Below, in pieces: positions 6,763 to 8,916 of a DNA stretch of 8,916 bases (position 1 is its first letter; every line of letters begins with the position of its first letter). This DNA is from Paracoccaceae bacterium (GTDB lineage Bacteria > Pseudomonadota > Alphaproteobacteria > Rhodobacterales > Rhodobacteraceae). Position numbers and translations under genes: made by a program. Location: assembly GCA_029881635.1 (NCBI GenBank), contig JAOUMG010000047.1, positions 1 through 8,916 of the forward strand. The letters are read 5' to 3'. The notes under the pieces are model-generated. The model had not been told where the DNA came from and did no database searches. It worked only from the letters and a program-made list of their open reading frames with translations.

Positions 6763-7506
6763 TCAGTTGTTGGAAACGGGCGCCCCGAGGTCAGCAGGTT
6801 CCAGCCCGGCAGCATAGGCTTGGATTGCCTCGACCTCTGTTTGGGACAATTCGACGGGATGGATCGCCGGGGGAAACGCCGGATCAAAAGGCGGGCTAAT
6901 GTCTTCGACCCTCAGAAATGCCGGGTGTGGGTTCAGCGCATAAAAGGCCAAAAACCTTTCGTCCCAGTCAGCCAGCGCCCTCAGCGCCCGGAAGGAAGGT
7001 GTCGATCCGATGCCCATACCCGAACGGTCGGCGCGAACCCGGTGGCAGCGTCCACAGTGGTTTTCGGCCAGCGCCTCGCCAAGCCGGGCATCGCCCTCAA
7101 AGGTGATTGTGACAACAGCCGTCTCTTGCGGCGCACGGCTAAAAGAGAGACCTTCAGCGGGCGTGAAAGCAGCAATCGCGGTTTGACCGATATCGGATGC
7201 CAACCAATCAGCAAATTTCACAGCCGCCGAATTGGTCGTCACCATGACCAGCGCAAAGGTTCTATCACCCCTGGCCATGATGGCGTGTCCTTCGTTGCCC
7301 GCAGGGTTGATCATCAGATCGGCCTCGCTGGGCACCAGTTCTGCCCGGCGCCCGGTTTTCAGGGCAAAGCGCGGCAGCAAGTAGGCCATAAGCCCGGATG
7401 CCTCAAGTTCAGCATCGACTTGCAAACGGAATTCACGCTCATCCTGCGCCCGCCCCGTTTGGGCGAGATTAACCAAAATGAGCACCAGGACAAAAATCTT
7501 TCGCAA
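6763..7506 (-). CDS. Exported c-type cytochrome with an N-terminal domain resembling a shortened tungstate/molybdate-binding protein
   Basis: A 247-residue periplasmic protein. Residues 1-20 form a clear Sec signal (MRK, hydrophobic 4-15, cleavage after GRA). Residues about 24-114 resemble parts of a TupA/WtpA-like oxyanion-binding protein: an SGLMAYLLPRFALKTG segment (37-52) like the start of the mature family, and KFADWLASDIGQTAI (97-111) like its late F-x-x-W-L-x-S-x-x-G-Q-x-x-I stretch, with most of the middle missing. Residues about 137-235 form a monohaem cytochrome c domain: C151-G-R-C154-H155, GIGSTPSF (165-172), LNPHPAF (191-197) and a final helix EVEAIQAYAAGL. The longest frame begins with GTG at 7551, but I chose the TTG at 7506 because GAGGGG lies nine bases upstream and the signal peptide then starts normally. 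It may accept electrons from formate oxidation or respond to oxyanion; both are inference. Confidence 0.85.
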   Translation of the reverse strand: MRKIFVLVLILVNLAQTGRAQDEREFRLQVDAELEASGLMAYLLPRFALKTGRRAELVPSEADLMINPAGNEGHAIMARGDRTFALVMVTTNSAAVKFADWLASDIGQTAIAAFTPAEGLSFSRAPQETAVVTITFEGDARLGEALAENHCGRCHRVRADRSGMGIGSTPSFRALRALADWDERFLAFYALNPHPAFLRVEDISPPFDPAFPPAIHPVELSQTEVEAIQAYAAGLEPADLGAPVSNN

Positions 7507-7585
7507 GGTTGCGGCCCCCTCGCCAGCAAGGCTAGCCACGCCAGCACCCACCGGTCAACTACAACCATGACATCAGGAGACCCCA

Positions 7586-7783
7586 ATGAATGACGAATTC
7601 AATATGTCGATGCGCAAGTTCCTGAAGCAGGTCGGCGTCACCTCGCAACAGGCCATCGAAACCGCGATGCGCAATGCTGGCGATGCCAAAGGCAAAACCT
7701 TCGTTGCCCGCATGGAATTGAGAATAGACGGGCTGGACATGACCCATGTCGTTGAAGGCGAAATAAAAGGCCCCTCGGAATGA
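7586..7783 (+). CDS. DUF6494 family small protein
   Basis: A 65-residue protein of unknown function. The N-terminal part, MNDEFNMSMRKFLKQVGVTS, and the later pattern of a charged helix followed by a short beta segment ending in VEGEIKG fit the DUF6494 family as I remember it. There is no cysteine, signal peptide or membrane segment, so it is probably a small cytoplasmic partner protein. AGGAG lies six bases before the ATG. Its stop overlaps the start of the Mrp gene (ATGA), so the two are translationally coupled and probably act together. Its 5' side is 79 bases from the divergent cytochrome gene, and any promoter must sit in that gap or within the cytochrome signal-peptide region. Confidence 0.85.
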   Translation: MNDEFNMSMRKFLKQVGVTSQQAIETAMRNAGDAKGKTFVARMELRIDGLDMTHVVEGEIKGPSE

Positions 7784-8844
7784 GCCAGACGCGCGACGAT
7801 GTGTTGAATGTCCTGCGTGGCATCACCGACCCGATAAGCGGGCAGGATATCGTAACAGCCGGACTTGTCCGCGCATTGACCGTCGATGGCGGTACAGTCC
7901 GTTTCGTGATGGAGATCGACCCGGCCCGCGCCAAGAAGATGGAGCCTGTTCGCGCCGAAGCAGAGGCGGCTGTTAAGGCGATGGCGGGGGTTGAGACTGT
8001 TTCCGTCGTCATGACCGCCCACGCAGCAGCCATTGCGCCACCTGATCTGAAGATGAAATCGGCCAAGCCGCAGGGGCCTGAAAAAATTGCCGGTGTCGAC
8101 CGCATTCTGGCGATCGCGTCGGGCAAGGGGGGTGTTGGCAAATCCACAGTTGCGGCCAATCTTGCCACCGCACTGGCTGCCGAAGGGCGACGCGTCGGGC
8201 TTTTGGACGCCGACGTCTATGGTCCTTCCCAGCCGCGCATGCTGGGCGTTTCGGGGCGGCCAGCCTCACCTGACGGCAAGACAATTCTGCCACTGCGCAA
8301 TCACGGCGTCACGCTGATGTCGCTGGGTCTGATGACACAGGAAGATGAAGCGGTTGTCTGGCGCGGGCCCATGCTTATGGGTGCATTGCAGCAGATGTTG
8401 TTTCAGGTTCAGTGGGGCGCGCTTGATGTGCTGATCGTCGATCTGCCGCCCGGCACCGGTGATGTGCAGATGTCCCTGACCCAAAAGGCTAATGTCGACG
8501 GCGTCATAATAGTCTCCACACCGCAGGATATTGCGCTTTTGGATGCGCGCAAGGGTATAGACATGTTCAACAAGATGGGTACGCCCATCATTGGCATGAT
8601 TGAAAACATGGCCGTGCATGTCTGTTCCAAATGCGGAAATGAAGAACACATTTTTGGCCATGGTGGCGTTCGGGCGGAGGCGGAAAAGCTCGGCGTGCCG
8701 TTGCTTGCTGAGATACCGCTGCACCTCGACATCCGGACAACTTCAGATGGTGGTGCGCCGATCGTCGTGTCAAAAAGCGCGTCACCGCAGGCACAGGCCT
8801 TCCGTAAACTCGCACGCCATCTGATTACGGCCGGCCAAGCATGA
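7780..8844 (+). CDS. mrp: Mrp/ApbC (NBP35-type) iron-sulfur cluster carrier ATPase
   Basis: A 354-residue P-loop ATPase that binds a [4Fe-4S] cluster between two subunits and passes it to target apo-proteins in the cytoplasm. An N-terminal MIP18/DUF59-like domain covers about residues 3-80, followed by a linker and the ATPase domain. Visible motifs are the deviant Walker A GKGGVGKST (115-123), DADVYGPS (143-150), the Walker B region DVLIVDLPPGTGD (216-228) and the cluster-binding C282-S-K-C285. The length is normal for the family. The N-terminal domain has no cysteine, so it cannot itself ligate a cluster. It overlaps the DUF6494 gene before it and the next gene after it by four bases each. 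Placement beside a formate dehydrogenase locus suggests cluster delivery to FdhA or the polyferredoxin, but Mrp proteins also serve general targets. Confidence 0.96.
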   Translation: MSQTRDDVLNVLRGITDPISGQDIVTAGLVRALTVDGGTVRFVMEIDPARAKKMEPVRAEAEAAVKAMAGVETVSVVMTAHAAAIAPPDLKMKSAKPQGPEKIAGVDRILAIASGKGGVGKSTVAANLATALAAEGRRVGLLDADVYGPSQPRMLGVSGRPASPDGKTILPLRNHGVTLMSLGLMTQEDEAVVWRGPMLMGALQQMLFQVQWGALDVLIVDLPPGTGDVQMSLTQKANVDGVIIVSTPQDIALLDARKGIDMFNKMGTPIIGMIENMAVHVCSKCGNEEHIFGHGGVRAEAEKLGVPLLAEIPLHLDIRTTSDGGAPIVVSKSASPQAQAFRKLARHLITAGQA

Positions 8845-8916
8845 CACTGATCCCGTCCTTCCCGCCACTGCTTACAGGATTGGCGACGGGTCCGGCGAAC
8901 CCTTTTTCCGTCGCTG
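8841..8916 (+). CDS. Start of a probable biotin/lipoate ligase-family protein; 3' end outside the window
   Basis: Only 25 codons are present. The ATG overlaps the Mrp stop (ATGA), and the frame stays open to the right edge. The beginning, with SFPPLLTG followed by a Gly/Pro stretch and NPFSVA, resembles the start of alphaproteobacterial biotin/lipoate A/B ligase-like proteins that carry DUF4444. That identification rests on a few residues and on my memory of the neighbourhood, so only the presence of a coupled gene is firm. Confidence 0.55.
   Translation, partial: MTLIPSFPPLLTGLATGPANPFSVA

Noticed and set aside
6700..6800. Bidirectional terminator between the convergent polyferredoxin and cytochrome genes
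   Set aside because: The only local palindrome, CGGGCGCCCCG near 6777-6787, lies inside the cytochrome coding sequence and has no T-run on either side.
6751..7593. Plus-strand ORF of 280 codons
   Set aside because: It is the complement of the cytochrome gene, whose strand carries a signal peptide and a CGRCH haem site. The plus-strand translation is Arg/Gly-rich with no domain.
1..8916. CRISPR array, insertion sequence, tRNA or rRNA
   Set aside because: No regularly spaced repeats, transposase-like frame, terminal inverted repeats or RNA-gene motifs were seen; nearly all sequence is accounted for by the genes listed.

Overview
The window looks like part of a marine alphaproteobacterial chromosome, most likely family Rhodobacteraceae (Roseobacter-like). 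I infer this from the moderately high GC content, the style of the encoded proteins and the gene order. No rRNA, tRNA, mobile element or CRISPR array is visible. The theme is a molybdenum- or tungsten-dependent, periplasmic formate dehydrogenase and the accessory genes around it.

Layout. Positions 1-4448 form a minus-strand operon. Read in its own direction it is: DUF3305 protein, DUF3306 protein, TorD-family chaperone, a tiny Tat-signal protein of the 'formate dehydrogenase region TAT target' type, then the catalytic alpha subunit fdhA, which runs off the left edge with 747 codons present. The first three genes overlap by 1-4 bases. The last two each follow an intercistronic gap that contains a short hairpin. 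Positions 4449-4798 are a 350-base divergent control region. From 4799 a plus-strand gene encodes a 651-residue protein with four ferredoxin-type [4Fe-4S] motifs and an extra C-terminal four-cysteine site. It converges, with an 8-base gap, on a minus-strand gene for an exported c-type cytochrome whose N-terminal half resembles a shortened tungstate/molybdate-binding protein. Divergent from that gene is a tightly coupled plus-strand set: a 65-residue DUF6494 protein, an Mrp/ApbC (NBP35-type) Fe-S carrier ATPase, and the first 25 codons of a probable biotin/lipoate ligase-family protein. Both junctions are ATGA overlaps.

How the genes may work together. FdhA oxidises formate at a bis-MGD metal centre ligated by cysteine, not selenocysteine, and is exported folded by Tat. 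TorD would protect the apo-enzyme and hold back export until cofactor insertion. DUF3305, DUF3306 and the polyferredoxin travel with such operons and are probably cytoplasmic maturation factors, though their activity is not established. Mrp could supply Fe-S clusters. The exported cytochrome may take electrons or sense oxyanion in the periplasm. The electron-transfer and membrane subunits of the enzyme (beta, gamma) would be expected beyond the left edge.

The best candidates for something not well described are the binding-protein/cytochrome c fusion and the possibility that DUF6494-Mrp-ligase is a dedicated maturation module for this enzyme.
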